Below are positions 48,801 to 58,860 of a stretch of 64,000 nt of DNA, in pieces. The stretch covers positions 62,772,850-62,836,849 of the forward strand of contig CM077645.1 in the NCBI GenBank assembly GCA_039707465.1. Direction: 5' to 3'. A model generated the notes under the pieces. That model was not told where the DNA came from. It made no database searches and saw only the letters and a list, made by a program, of their open reading frames with translations. The stretch's first letter is position 1; each line of letters begins with the position of its first letter. The stretch is from Rhabdophis nuchalis (Eukaryota; Chordata; Lepidosauria; Squamata; Natricidae). Position numbers and translations under genes: made by a program.

Positions 48801-49155
48801 ATGAAACTTGTCTCCCCTCAGACCTGCCTCTCCCCACGACCCTGTTGATGGGTATGCCCTCCACCGGGACGACTCTTATTTCCCCCCTCCCGTCGGGACC
48901 TTCCGCTGCCCTCCGCTGGCTGCTGGTCCGGCCCTTTCTTTCTTTCTCCGTCTCTACCTTTCTGCACCCTCCCCCCTCCCTGGTACCCCCTAAAACAGAC
49001 AATAATCTCCGTATTAAAAAACCCCTAAAACCACGCTTTTCCCACCTCTCCGGATTAATAAATCCCTCATCAAGGTGGGCCCTCGATAGAGCGGAGGGCC
49101 AAACCTGCGAGAGTGGGGACTCTCGCAGTCGCAATAATTCAGCTCTAGAGCACAT
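45895..49155 (-). CDS. L2 retrotransposon endonuclease/reverse transcriptase, 1086 aa, intact
   Basis: The protein would nick target DNA and reverse-transcribe L2 RNA at the nick. Residues 1-150 form a basic, low-complexity N-terminus conserved at its start in L2-4. An AP-endonuclease-like domain spans about 152-365: Asn156 (FCNARS), Glu183 (AETW), Asp289/Asn291 (MGDFN), Asp330 (PDLIF) and Asp356-His357 (SWSDHS). A linker follows, then reverse transcriptase at about 620-860: LLDLSAAFD with Asp716, [10 protein letters not shown] (772-781), and YADD with Asp807-Asp808. The C-terminal region has conserved LRELHWLPV (976-984) and ALWNDLPP (1053-1060) and ends -FRLAGLG. All catalytic residues I know to look for are present and there is no internal stop. 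ATG at 49155 is chosen because L2-4 keeps the same start. Expression is unknown. Confidence 0.92.
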   Translation of the reverse strand: MCSRAELLRLRESPLSQVWPSALSRAHLDEGFINPERWEKRGFRGFLIRRLLSVLGGTREGGGCRKVETEKERKGRTSSQRRAAEGPDGRGEIRVVPVEGIPINRVVGRGRSEGRQVSSSRLGARGRWLQTVRCHNPRRLGGQGVQSQGPRLMFCNARSVVNKAPLIHDLVSEGEPDLVGIAETWLGHEGGLPLVEMCPPGYRAFHQPRALGRGGGVAVIIREGLEPRETIVPQTTGCESLCVKWGLGRQLGVLVVYLAPRYVAAALPELLEVIATMAVETPRLLVMGDFNLPSVGESSAVAREFMASMTAMDLTQLIQGPTHEGGHTPDLIFVSGQWKSDLGTGDIVITPLSWSDHSLLRLDFPTATPHRGEAEPESPIWFRPRRLMDPDGFQAALGPLPVPLTRAPMEDLVAAWNTAAVGALDRVAPLRPLLRRRATLAPWFTEELRVMKRHKRCLERRWRYTRSESDRTQVRAHLRTYIVALRVAKRHHCATLIASAENRPAALFRVTRSLLQQRVREAPLQGRAEEFVTFLQEKIAQIQNELAPIAGPVECREADLVWEEFDSVASDDMDRLRGRLRATTCLLDPCPSWLVLASWEVTRGWLQEVINASLSEGSLPASLKEAMVRPLLKKPSLDPALLNNYRPVSNLPFLAKVVESVVAQQFPRHLEEVDYLDPRQSGFRPGHSTETALVALVDDLWRARDGGCSSILVLLDLSAAFDTIDHGILLHRLGGLGVGGTVLRWFSSYLSGRSQFVLAGGQRSTSRPLTCGVPQGSVLSPLLFNAYMKPLGEIIRGFGVEYHLYADDTQLYISTPNHPNDAVAVMCQCLEAVRTWMGSNGLRLNPTKTEWLWFPAARFNQMIPSLAIGGEHLAPVDGARNLGVLLDTRLSMEDQVTAVARRAFYQVRLVRQLRPLLDRDALRTVTHALVTSRLDYCNSLYMGLPLRCTRRLQLVQNAAARAIMGTSRFAHVTPLLRELHWLPVVFRVRFKVLIIIFKALHGSGPSYLRDRILPHTSSRPIRSHREGLLRVPSTRLCQRAAPRGRAFSVAGPALWNDLPPDIRTTTDLRSFRLKLKTHFFRLAGLG

Positions 49156-50402
49156 TCCATATAAATAGACAATTAATAAATAATTATAAATAAATATAAA
49201 ATGTAAAGATGAAATTCATACATGGGTCGTGGATATTAAAAGCATCGTTGATCACAGATTAAAATAGATGTTATAAATAGATGTTAAAAATAAATAAATA
49301 GGTTTAAAGTGCACCAGTGAGGACAGATTTAAAAATTTCAGTTCGGTAGCTGCATTCAAGATCTTAAAAAACAGGACGTAGATCTTAAAAGGACCATAGA
49401 GCGAAAGGTCTTAGAGGTCTAAAAGATCTTAAGGTTGCAATATAGACTTAGGTCTTTAAAGTCAGCAGGATTTTAATAAGACGCCAAAAGTGTTGGGGGG
49501 GAGTCCGTTCTCCCAGCTGGAAAATTGTCTCTGTCCAGGGGATGTCGGTTAAACCAAGGCCAGCCGTACTTCCTCCTCCCCGGCCAGGCCCGGCCCAACC
49601 AGCCTGAGACCCCCTCGTCCTCCTCTCAGGCCTAGGGCCTGTTTTTCTAGGGCTCTCCCACCGGCCGATCACCAGGGCCATGGGGGAAATACCTTCGTCC
49701 CCTGGCAGAGTTCCACCAGCATTTCTGGACGCCACAGGCCCATTCGGATGGCCAGAGGTCCGGTCAGCGCCCACCGCCATCAAAAGGCACCGAGGGCGTC
49801 AACCGCTGATCCGGTGCTCCCACCATCGGACTCACTGCTGGCCCCGACGCCGGCCTCTGCTCCGGCGCTCCCACCGCCGTCCTGCAACCATCGTGGGCCG
49901 TCTTCCGGCCTCCTCACCTCCTCAGGCCAGCCCAGCGGCTCTCACCACCTCCAGACGCTCTCACCGCCTCCACCGCCGCCGTCTCCCAAGCTGGCCACCG
50001 CTCAGCGCTCCCACCGCCGGTCACGCTCACCAGCCCTTCTGCAGTCATCTGCAGCCGTCCTCAGGCCGCCTCAGGCCATCGCAGTCCCTCCGGCAGGCCC
50101 CCGGGCATCCCCAGCGCGGCTGGCGCCCGCCGCCATCACAACGCCCGCCGCCATCACAACGACGCCGTGGGCGTTCCCGCCGACGCCGTCCCAGCGCCCG
50201 CAGCCTCCGTGGTCGCTGCGGCAGCCGCGGCTTCTGCAGCCTCCCCAAACCTCACCCTGAGAAGCCAGGGTGGATCTCTCACCGGTCCCAGCCTTCAAAA
50301 TCGCAAAAAGAAGGCTGGGGCACCCTAAAAACGCCAACGAGCTCCGTGACCCATGTGGAGCTCTAGATGCAGCCGGCCATCTTCGCGCAAGCGCAGTTTT
50401 TG
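49156..50402 (-). promoter_or_regulatory. CpG-rich 5' UTR and probable internal promoter of L2-5
   Basis: Upstream of the L2 start codon on the minus strand come about 250 bp of AT-rich leader and then about 900 bp that is strongly GC- and CpG-rich (49490-50395) with short imperfect repeats (cgccgccatcacaacg). LINEs of this class carry an internal pol II promoter at the 5' end. Long open frames here (228 and 170 aa on the plus strand, 111 and 184 aa on the minus) follow from the stop-poor GC composition. The 111-aa minus frame at 49448-49783 could be a remnant ORF1, but it has no motif I recognise. Confidence 0.6.
50376..50383 (-). promoter_or_regulatory. YY1-like site near the L2 5' end
   Basis: The minus strand reads cgcgaagatggccggctgc; the core aagatggc matches the YY1 consensus and lies about 20 nt inside the apparent 5' end of the element. 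Confidence 0.5.
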
Positions 50403-50461
50403 AGTAAGATGTTATTTTATGTTGGGTACTGGGTATGTCTAAGATGTTAGACATACCCAGT
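50403..50461. other. Fold-back junction at the L2-5 5' end
   Basis: Inverted arms actgggtatgtcta (50428-50441) and tagacatacccagt (50448-50461) enclose a 6-nt loop. The second arm is CR1 target sequence, so the first is an inverted copy of the flank. A 10-bp direct repeat taagatgtta (50405-50414, 50440-50449) also lies in this filler. Confidence 0.85.
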
Positions 50462-50596
50462 TCCTGCAACCGTTCTTCATATGTTTTAGCCTCTAGTCCC
50501 CTAATCATCTTGGTTGCTCTTCTCTGCACTCTTTCCAGAGTCTCCACGTCTTTTCTACATTGTATGCAGTATTCCAAGTGTGGCCTTACCAAGGCA

Positions 50597-50824
50597 TTAG
50601 GACTTAGACTTATATACCGCTTCACAGAGCTTTACAGCCCTCTCTAACTGTTTTACAGAGTCAGCACATTGCCCTCAACAATCTGGGTTCTCATTTTACT
50701 GATCTCAGAAGGATGTAAGGCTGAGTCAAGCCAGTGACAATTGAACTGCTGAACTGCTGGCAGCTGGCAGTCAGTCAGAAGTAGCCTGCAGTACTGCATT
50801 CTAACCACTGTGCCACACAGCTCT
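50597..50824 (-). repeat. tRNA-derived SINE, minus strand
   Basis: Same family as 247-462 in reverse: ggacttagacttatataccgc (tail side), tctgggttctcattttac (body) and taaccactgtgccacacagctct (tRNA head, right). It abuts the truncated end of CR1-C. Confidence 0.87.
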
Positions 50825-53089
50825 TATAAGTGGATAAGACTGAGTTCTGTTCCTTCTTGGAATACATCATGCTCTTTTGACAATTTTGGAACAACTGTAT
50901 ATTCACTACCTGAATATATATTTCTTCTACATTAATAAATGTTCATAATACCATAATTGGAAGCATAATCTAATAAATTATGGATTCTTAATTTTGTTAA
51001 AGATATGACAGATCTATGGGGGGAAATGTTTTAGCTTTTTTCTTATTTTAAAAATGTTAAAAATATCAACTTGGGAGGGGGAAAGTGTTTTGATATGCCT
51101 ATTTGTTCTCTTGAAAACAATGCCATGCTTTATTATTGGATATTTGTTCAACTTCCAGATCTTAATCTAAGCCATTAAAATTTCTCAGTGGTTTCCTATA
51201 CAAATATCAAGCCCGTTTTAAACCAAAATCAGATAGCTATGACCTCAAAGCCCCAAATGTCATCGCAGCCAATTAAACTTTGTGCATTGACCAAGGGTTG
51301 AGATGAACCTTATTTGGGAAAAGTTCTAATACCTCAATACAAATATAGAGTTATCTTTTCTTAGAGTTAGTGAAAAACACAGAATTTTTTTCTGGGATAA
51401 CATATAAACCCCTAAGTGTAGCCTCCAGAGTACTGTTCAGCTGCCACTAATTTTTAGTAAACTAACTTGCAATTGAATATATGGTTTTGATAAATCTGAA
51501 GAGAATGGATCCACATATCAATAAAATAGATCAGATTTTGGTGTTTTTTTCATTGCATTGGCCCATCTTTTGCTATAACGATCTTTTTGTCCCATTATAC
51601 ATTCTACAGGGGTCCTACAGCCACTGTCTCAAAAAAATTGGGTACCCACAGCATTAAGCAATTCTGACTCCACATTAAATAGCAAAAAGGTTAAAATCAA
51701 GTTCCCAAGAAATTCAAGGCATGTGCTTCACCACTCAGAGTGTTTTTGTCCCACAGGACAAGTAAAGAAATTGCCTAAAAGGAAGACAATTACAGCAGTG
51801 TGGAACACACTTATAAATCATTTATGTTGCACCTTTAATCTACAAGGCACTGTGTAATATAATATTGTACTCCGCAATCACTTTCTTAAAGTTTGATACA
51901 AAGTAGATCAAAATGGCATTGATAAAAGTAACAACGAAGGCCACTTTGAGGCCCAAGAGAATGGGATGGTTTGAGCACCGATTAATTTATTAGAACAAAT
52001 AGATACAATCTTATTAACGCAGAAGAGGAACACAACAAACAGCATTTTAGGTTCCCATTGATTTTAAAGTCAGTAGACAAAAGTGGGTGGCAATCTATGT
52101 GCTCCAGGAGCTGAATAGCAATTTGGGGAGTGGGAAATGAGCTGGATTAATGCTACAATCTCTTATTCAGCTAAGGCAACCGATTGGAACATACTACAAT
52201 AAAAGGTCACGGGGATGAAATAAACATGATTTATTTCCAGTCATTGATTGTAAATGCACACTGAATATTATAGGCAAAGAGTAAGACAGTTTAAAAGCAG
52301 AATAAAAATTTATTTATGTGGAGAACGTTAGCAATACACTAATGGCTTTTTATTAAGAGTGTATGTTAAACACTTCAGTTAAATGTCTGCACTTGACTTA
52401 CTCTTTCACAAATGAGATGATGTCTGTAAAGGTTTTGGCATCCTATGGAAATCAGACCAAGATGGGTTTTTCTAGGTGGTCTGGCTACAGAGTGAGGTAA
52501 TTCTAATGTATGGATGTAAGTGCAGACTTATAAAGCTCTATTTTAACATTCATAGATACACCGATATGTTTATCAGTTATTACTGTGGAAGGAAAACTGT
52601 GGCGTGATATTACACTTCAGCATGCATTACCATTCTCTCCCTTTTCAAAATGAAAGGCAAACAATTCATGATGGTACTTATAGCTGTTGTTTTTTTAGCT
52701 TAAAAGAAAGCAAATGTATTGTCCTGCTACTCTGTCAGCCATCAAAAAAGTACAGCGCACAGCTCTGGTGTGTCATTCCCAGAAAATATAAGAAAGATCC
52801 ACTAACAGTCCTATTTTTTAAAATTATAAGGTTACTTCCCTTTCTTACACTCTTTTGGGCAGGTTAAGGACTCGTGCAAGCTTTTGAGCTTCACAATAGT
52901 TGTCAGCTACCTCAAATCTGCTCTGGCATTCTTAAGAATCAGACTTTCACCTTGGGTGATAATGTTCAATAAATACAATTATCGCTTGAGTTAGGATGAG
53001 AGCAGCTCCAGACTTTCAAACTTCTTAGAGATGTGGATTCCTTGTGATCCCTGCTTTCACATTTCTTTCAAATGGGAGAGTGAGTGAAG
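50825..53089. other. Intergenic, 2.3 kb without a recognised feature
   Basis: Unique AT-rich sequence. Frames up to 87 aa (52604-52867) lack motifs. Confidence 0.5.
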
Positions 53090-53265
53090 TTATAGGAAGA
53101 TCAATAGAAATGATCAAAGGACTGAAGCAGCTCCCCAGCGAAGAAAAGTTACAATGTTTGAGTTAGTGGGTTAGTTTGGAAAAAGAAACACAGCAAGTGA
53201 AGGATAGTCTTGAGTTCATATGCAGCTTCATCCAGTCTTATAAATGCTTATGTGGATTTGGATTT
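53090..53265 (+). mobile_element. Ancient CR1 coding fragment
   Basis: One frame reads 'MIKGLKQLPSEEKLQCLSLV' and then '-KKKHSK-', which aligns in order with the post-reverse-transcriptase stretch of CR1 ('[19 protein letters not shown]' in CR1-C). Later sequence is too diverged to place. Confidence 0.5.
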
Positions 53266-53269
53266 AATG

Positions 53270-53969
53270 AAATTTTCTTCCATGAAAATGGGGGGGAAAC
53301 CGGTTTGACAAATTTGATAATCAAGCAAGTCCTGCTCTATTGCTGAAATATACAAAACAACATATAAAAGAAGAAACATACTATTGGGAAAGCAAATCCA
53401 GTTTTTTCACTGGTTCTCGCTGATATAAACGCTCATCTCAGTGGAAAAGCAAATGTTAAAATGGGAGGATGGAAGAGAACAATGTACATGGAAACTGGTG
53501 ACAAAATTAGAAATCAAATCAAATCAAACCAAACCTTTAGTGTCAATGCACAACATGTGTGCAATGAAATTGAATGAACCTCCCTTGGTGCAGCCCCCAC
53601 CCCCGAAACACAGAACACATCTCAATAACTCAATAAATTAAAGAAATATAATCCCTAAACACAGATAAGTAATAACTAACACACATTCCCATATACATGT
53701 ATGTATGTAACATTATATTATATTACATCGGACTGAACAAGTTGCACATTGTGCTATCATATTAAACTTAATTGTGGTGTTATGTTGCATTCAGAAGTCT
53801 GAGAGCCTAGAAATGTTATAGGTAATAAGTAAAGGATCAGTCTGCTTAGGTAGACATGATTTCAATATCCCTGGAAAAAAACATTAATGGCCAAGAGAAT
53901 TATCTCGTCCGACACATTTTGACTTAAGTTCATTTTTTTCTATAATATACAGTGAGGAAAAGAAAAGAA
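53270..53969. other. Intergenic, no feature recognised
   Basis: AT-rich unique sequence. Confidence 0.5.
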
Positions 53970-53974
53970 GAGGC

Positions 53975-54613
53975 GGTGCTTGACTTATGGCAAGTCGCTT
54001 AGTGACTATTCAAAGTTATAAGTACCTCACTGGGAGAAGTTACGACCTGGATTTAAAGTTCCAATGGTTGGCTCCTTGGTGGTTATGAGACCATACTTGG
54101 GTGCTCAACCACTAGGTTGCATTTATAACTGTAGCAGAGGTGGACTTCACATAATTTAAAAACTGGTTTGCCTAGTGCAGAACCAAGCTCATGTGCCTTC
54201 CGCGCTTGTGTGCAGCTTCAAATACATGGCGATGTCATGTGCGCGACTTCCAGCACACCTTCTCAAGCAGCCGCAGTGAGTAGAGCAGGCGAGGGTGTGG
54301 AAATCAGCTAGGCTGCGTGGGCAGGGTGAGTGAACCAGAAAGTGAGATATATAGGATGGGATAACACCGAGGCGGGGATGAGGGGGGGCAGGCCCAGAAA
54401 GTAGCCAGAACTAACGGTACATGCAAACTGGTCCAAACCGGCAGCAACTCACCTCTGAACTTTGGTCACATGACTGTTTTGTGATTCTTTTGCAGAAAGT
54501 CAGTATTTGCTTCTGATTGTTGGCAAAACCAGATCCATAGCAAGACACTGGTTCATCTAATGATCATAACATTTGCTTAAAAACTGTTATAGGAAAGGTC
54601 ATAAAATCAGGTA
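53975..54613 (-). mobile_element. TA-type MITE copy M4, split by a hAT
   Basis: ggtgcttgacttatggcaag at the left is one terminus; interior landmarks appear in the order expected for the reverse orientation (gtgactattcaaagttataag, then gtcacatgac). A hAT element is inserted at 54135-54457. The right terminus is degraded. Confidence 0.65.
54135..54457. mobile_element. Non-autonomous hAT element, family E
   Basis: Ends cagaggtggacttcac and gcaactcacctctg form an inverted pair. Flanking 8-mers aactgtag (54127-54134) and aactttgg (54458-54465) match at 6 of 8. The interior is GC-richer than its surroundings and resembles family D near its right end (aaaccggcagcaactcacc). No transposase. Confidence 0.75.
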
Positions 54614-54662
54614 CCTGGTCATCTCCTACTTCATCACATGGATGAAGTAGGAGATGACCAGG
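54614..54662. repeat. Perfect 22-bp inverted repeat (hairpin)
   Basis: cctggtcatctcctacttca... at 54614-54635 and its exact reverse complement at 54641-54662, with a 5-nt loop (acatg). It lies between the MITE M4 remnant and the LTR-like stretch. Confidence 0.9.
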
Positions 54663-54865
54663 CTGAACCTGAGGGTGGGATCAAGCATTCTATCATCTTG
54701 GGTCCCTTCATGTTCACACATGATCTAAGTCCAGCCAACCTTGAATTCCATTGACTCTTCTCTGCCTCCAATTTGCTTTGACCTTAGTAGTTCAGATTCT
54801 TGTAGCATGCAATAAACCTGGAATGGTTTGAACCACCTTGCTTCCTGATTTCTTGAGCCTGACAG
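54663..54865 (+). other. Possible LTR-like sequence
   Basis: Starts tgaacctgagggtggg and ends ttcttgagcctgaca, with tgcaataaacctgg about 55 bp before the end, a layout like the R/U5 part of a retrovirus-type LTR. No target duplication or internal domain is visible. Confidence 0.3.
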
Positions 54866-56940
54866 GTGCCCCATTTATCCATACATGTTTAAATCAGGGC
54901 TGCTATGAGGAAACTGAAACAGTTTCCTCACCAGAGAACCAGGTACATCTCTTTGAATCATGTAATCTTTATTGCCAATTCCAAACAACTTGCTTCTAAA
55001 TATTCCCTATATCTTCCTATATACTACCTATATCTATGTACACACCTATATATTAAAATCAAGCTTACTTTTAATGAAATACCTACAATGCCTCTGATAT
55101 ATCTTCACATCAGGCCTCAGAATAATGTTTCAAATGTTTTTGAACCTTATACTTTTCCTCTGAAAAATACTGCCACCTTTCACTGGTTTAATCATACCAT
55201 GGTGGTGATATTTATCTAGGCCAGCTTTGTCCTTTTATCAATTATGACATCTCTCACCATCAAAGCAAATGCTACATTAATGTGAGTAGGTACCATTTTC
55301 ATAAACTTTGCATTGTGCTGTTCAGTTGTGAGCGTAGAAAGCATTCTGTAAAAGCCCAAGGCCAATTGTATTCATGTCATGCATTTTGAAACCTGAGTCC
55401 TATTATTCAAATCACCTAAAATGATCGAGAAAGCTATTTTTACAGCGTTTAAGAATTAAAGGCCAAAAAGCATAAAAAGTCCGAAAAAGCAAATTTCTTT
55501 TATGAATGGTGAAATTGGAATTATTCAAAGAACAAGAGGCCAATTTCTCTTTAGCCTGACAGGTGCTAAAGTGAACATTGTAAACAGTACTGACTGACTA
55601 GAACTTGCATGTAATATATTCTAACATTCAGCACTTCTCTTTGTTGAACTGAATGCTGTACTGTGGTAATATTTAGAGCAGGTAAATAAAAGATATACCT
55701 ATGCCAATACCCAGCTGCAACAATACTGTATAATTGATTTGGGCTAGTACTTTGAAACAATAGCTATTTCGTAAAAATATTCTCAATTGAGCAAGTATAC
55801 CCAACCATGACTATCTTTAAAAAGATGTTATTTCATGCAATTGTGGGCAATCTGTGACCTTCCTCAACAATTACTGAATCATAGTTCATATCATTTTTAA
55901 GGACTATTAAAAAGAAATTCCTATTTAAAAAATTGAGGCAAAGTGAGTTGCACAGAATCTTCATCCTCAGGTTTTTGCAAGAATCAAAGCTGTTGGGAAA
56001 GCAAATCCTTTCAGCCATGCTAGAATTAGTAGACCTGATTTAACAGCATATTAAGAAATGCTTAGACTGGAAGGTAGTGACCATTGCTTCAGTACAAGGT
56101 CACAAAATATGATGCTACAGCAGTATTGTTGTTGCTATTTTAATTTCTTTGTTTCTTAGTGAAGCAAACCATGACATGTTCTGATAAAAGTTGGACTTTG
56201 CAAGTGCACACAGTGATGATAATGCCCTACTTTACATGGTCTGTTTTTGACTTGCCAAATCATCATTAAATAGGCAAAAATGCAAAAAAAAATATGCAAA
56301 AAGAACTACTCTCAACATATACATGAGATTCCTCTATTCCAACCAGAGTCGAATTTCATTCGTTTACATTAGATAATCTAAAGTGACAAATACCACTGTG
56401 AAAAGTAGAGGCTATTAATTATATTTGTATGTGTGTGTGTATTGGTTCTAAAAAAATTAAATTTGTTCTGCATGGAAATGTTACAAAACCTATTTTTAAA
56501 ATATACTTATTTACCCTGAGCAATTAAAAAAACACACTGGAAGACCTAATGCACTTAATTTCCTGTGGTAAATTAAACATATTTTTAATGTTGTACAAAG
56601 TATGCCAGCTTAATTCATTCTCTACCTAGCTAACTATGTTCTTATTTGAATTAATTTTTTATTTTTCCCAATGTCAATAAAATAATGATAAAAGGAGAAA
56701 AATAACCTACTCTAAAAATACTGTTTATTACTTGAATGAACTAACAATGTATGCTTAATTCTGGACTTGAATTAAGGAATTTTTGGAGTACATATGGAGT
56801 TGAGGGTTGACTACTGAATATGATAAGAAGAGTACATGATAGAAGTAAAATATACATTGAATTATGTCATGGGTTTTTAATATATTTATGGATAGGTTGA
56901 ATATATAACGAGTTCTTGTTGTGTTACTAGAAATAGGGAT
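54866..56940. other. Intergenic, 2.1 kb without a recognised feature
   Basis: Unique AT-rich sequence. The 104-residue frame at 54905-55219 is low-complexity and unsupported. Confidence 0.5.
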
Positions 56941-56944
56941 GGCA

Positions 56945-57185
56945 TTATTTACTTATAACATTTATATGCTGTTCCTCTCACTGTCAAGTGACTCTGGATA
57001 GCTTCCAACAATACAAAATGATAAGAGGATCAAAACATTCAACAATAAGAATGAAAACATTAAAATTAACCAAGAACTATGATAGATGAAAAGAGACCAA
57101 AGGGGGTGCAGGTGGGATCTTCTACTAATCTGCTAAACACCTCCAAATGGGACACCCCCATTGGGCCCCAGCTGGTTGTGTCATG
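56945..57185 (-). mobile_element. Old L2/CR1-group 3' remnant
   Basis: acatttatatgctgttcctctc followed by aagtgactctggatagcttcc and an A-rich cattaaaattaacc run follows the order of minus-strand L2 3' ends (stem-loop then 3' UTR) but is highly diverged. Confidence 0.5.
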
Positions 57186-57519
57186 TGTGAAAGACCAGGA
57201 TCACACATGAAGTTCCAATTAAACTGATTTATTGCTCATGCTTATGCATAAGAAACTACTCAACTAATGTCTAGCACTATTTTGGCCCCAGATAAGGGTT
57301 AATGAAATTCAACAGTCTGTTTCTGGCTACATAAAAATCCTAGGTTAACTCTCCTTTTGACCCTATGCTAAGTTTCTGCCACTCCTTCTTCTACAGTTAG
57401 CATATTTTTTTGTGTTCTATTATATACAGATAAAGCCATGTGGTTAGCTGAGAACCTTAATAATATTATTATTATTATAACCTTAATAATATATTTGGCA
57501 AATGTTAGCTTATATGATA

Positions 57520-57905
57520 TAGGTAGTCTTCGACTTACAACAGTTAATTTAGTGAACATTCAAAGTTATAACAGCATTGAAAAAAAGTAACTTATGACCG
57601 TGTTTCACAGTTACAACCTTTGAAGCATCCCCATATGATCAAAATTCAGATGCTTAGCAACTGGTTCATATTTATGTCCATTGCTGGGTCCTGGGATCAC
57701 GGGTTTCCCTTTTGTGACCTTCTGAACAGCAAAGTCAAATGGAGAAGCTAGATTCACTTAACAACTGTGTTATTAACTTATCAACTATAGTGATTCACTC
57801 AACAACTGTGGCAAGAAAGGTTGTAAAATGGGGCATAACAACTAATGTCTCACTTAATAAATGAAATTTTGGGCTCAAGGGTGGTCATAAGTTGATGACA
57901 ACCTG
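57520..57905 (-). mobile_element. TA-type MITE copy M5, complete
   Basis: 386 bp between TA dinucleotides (57518-57519, 57906-57907). Left end taggtagtcttcgacttac; right end gtcataagttgatgacaacctg, its imperfect inverted repeat. The interior has all family landmarks in reverse order. The TA target duplication points to Tc1/mariner-type mobilisation. No transposase. Confidence 0.8.
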
Positions 57906-57907
57906 TA

Positions 57908-58639
57908 CAATGAATAGTAGATACCTGAAACTTAAGATACCAAACCAAAGGGATTGACAGAGAAAACAGTAAACAATTGCAATCAATGGCAAAGACCCCA
58001 AAATAATAAATTTGTAAACTTTGGCAGAATGCTGCATGGCGGAATGTGCTATGTAATGATGTTTGTGTGGTTAACAAAAATAAGAATGTGGATGAAATAC
58101 AGAAGTAAATGAACAGTCTACAAGAAGTATACTATGGTCATTTGGTTCCATAGAGAAAACGAATAAGGGTACAATTACAAAAGGAATTTATACAGTAAAG
58201 AAAAAATGAACAGTCTGAAAGAAAAAGACCAAGAACTGTAAAAAAATGAGACCAGAATTTAAGGAAAAGTGTTACTGGAATCAGAGCAAGTATGGTTGCA
58301 AGGACAGAAAATTATAGATAGATAAAGTGAATGGTGTAAGTAAACTACTTTTGACTTTATTTCTTTTTATCTTTCTTACTTTAATCCTTTAGCACCTTTG
58401 GATTAGTATTTCTGACTCCTTTTAAGTTGACCACATAATGTTTTTACCCTAAAGGGAACAGAATAATGGGTATCCATGTATCAATATTAAATCATTAGAT
58501 TTGTATGGTGAAAAGATAAAATTTCATAGGAAGTAGCTTTCATGTTAGACACTGGATGCAAGATTATCCACTTACCATGGAAGTCTATATGTTTTGCATC
58601 ATATTTTCATAAAGGAGAGGCACGGTGCATGTACTTACA
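57908..58639. other. Intergenic, no feature recognised
   Basis: AT-rich unique sequence. Confidence 0.5.
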
Positions 58640-58860
58640 ACTATTGTAGCATACTGGGGATATATGAATGCCATTTGTGACATTCCCAGCTGATTTATGA
58701 CAAGCACAATTAACCCGGGAAGAAGGGAGTTGCTTAATGAACACTGGATTCACCTAAGAACTGCACTGAGTCACTTTACAACTATGGCAAATTGGGAGTG
58801 ACTCCATTAACCTTGCTTAACAATGAAAATTCTGGTAGCAATTGTAGTCCATTTCATTGG
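58640..58860 (-). mobile_element. TA-type MITE remnant, copy M6
   Basis: gagttgcttaatgaacactggattcacctaagaactgc and cttgcttaacaatgaaaattctgg, ending attgtagtcc, match the family interior in reverse; the terminal repeats are degraded. Confidence 0.55.

Larger units (their letters stand above)
45694..50447 (-). mobile_element. Full-length L2-like LINE (L2-5) with intact coding region
   Basis: Inserted in CR1-C at tagacat, which is present at both edges (45687-45693, 50448-50454). From the left: a short (taa)n tail, the stem-loop aacccgctctctcccc...gaggcggggc (about 45721-45760), 3' UTR, one uninterrupted 1086-codon frame, and about 1.25 kb of 5' UTR whose distal 900 bp is CpG-rich, unlike all surrounding DNA. 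About 45 bp of non-L2-looking sequence lies between the apparent 5' end (about 50402) and the CR1. It is the only copy here with a 5' UTR. Confidence 0.93.
45326..50597 (-). mobile_element. CR1 LINE 3' end (CR1-C), split by the full-length L2
   Basis: Minus-strand CR1: tail acaatacaatagc and 3' end at 45326, coding region '-LWNSL.PEVVNAPTLEVF-' up to 45693, then a 4.75-kb L2 insertion, then the continuation from tagacatacccagttcctgc (50448) to about 50597, where the CR1 is lost at a SINE. About 520 bp of CR1 remains. A short deletion lies at about 50560 ('-YCIQ-CRKDV-' lacks the residues in between). Confidence 0.93.

Noticed and set aside
49680..50366. 228-residue and overlapping 170-residue open frames on the plus strand, Ser/Pro/Arg/His-rich
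   Set aside because: They lie antisense in the CpG-rich L2 5' UTR; the composition removes stop codons and the repeats explain the low complexity. No domain is recognisable.
53300..53420. Possible start of a host exon near an ATG-rich stretch
   Set aside because: No donor or acceptor pair with an open frame between; the neighbouring sequence is an old CR1 relic.
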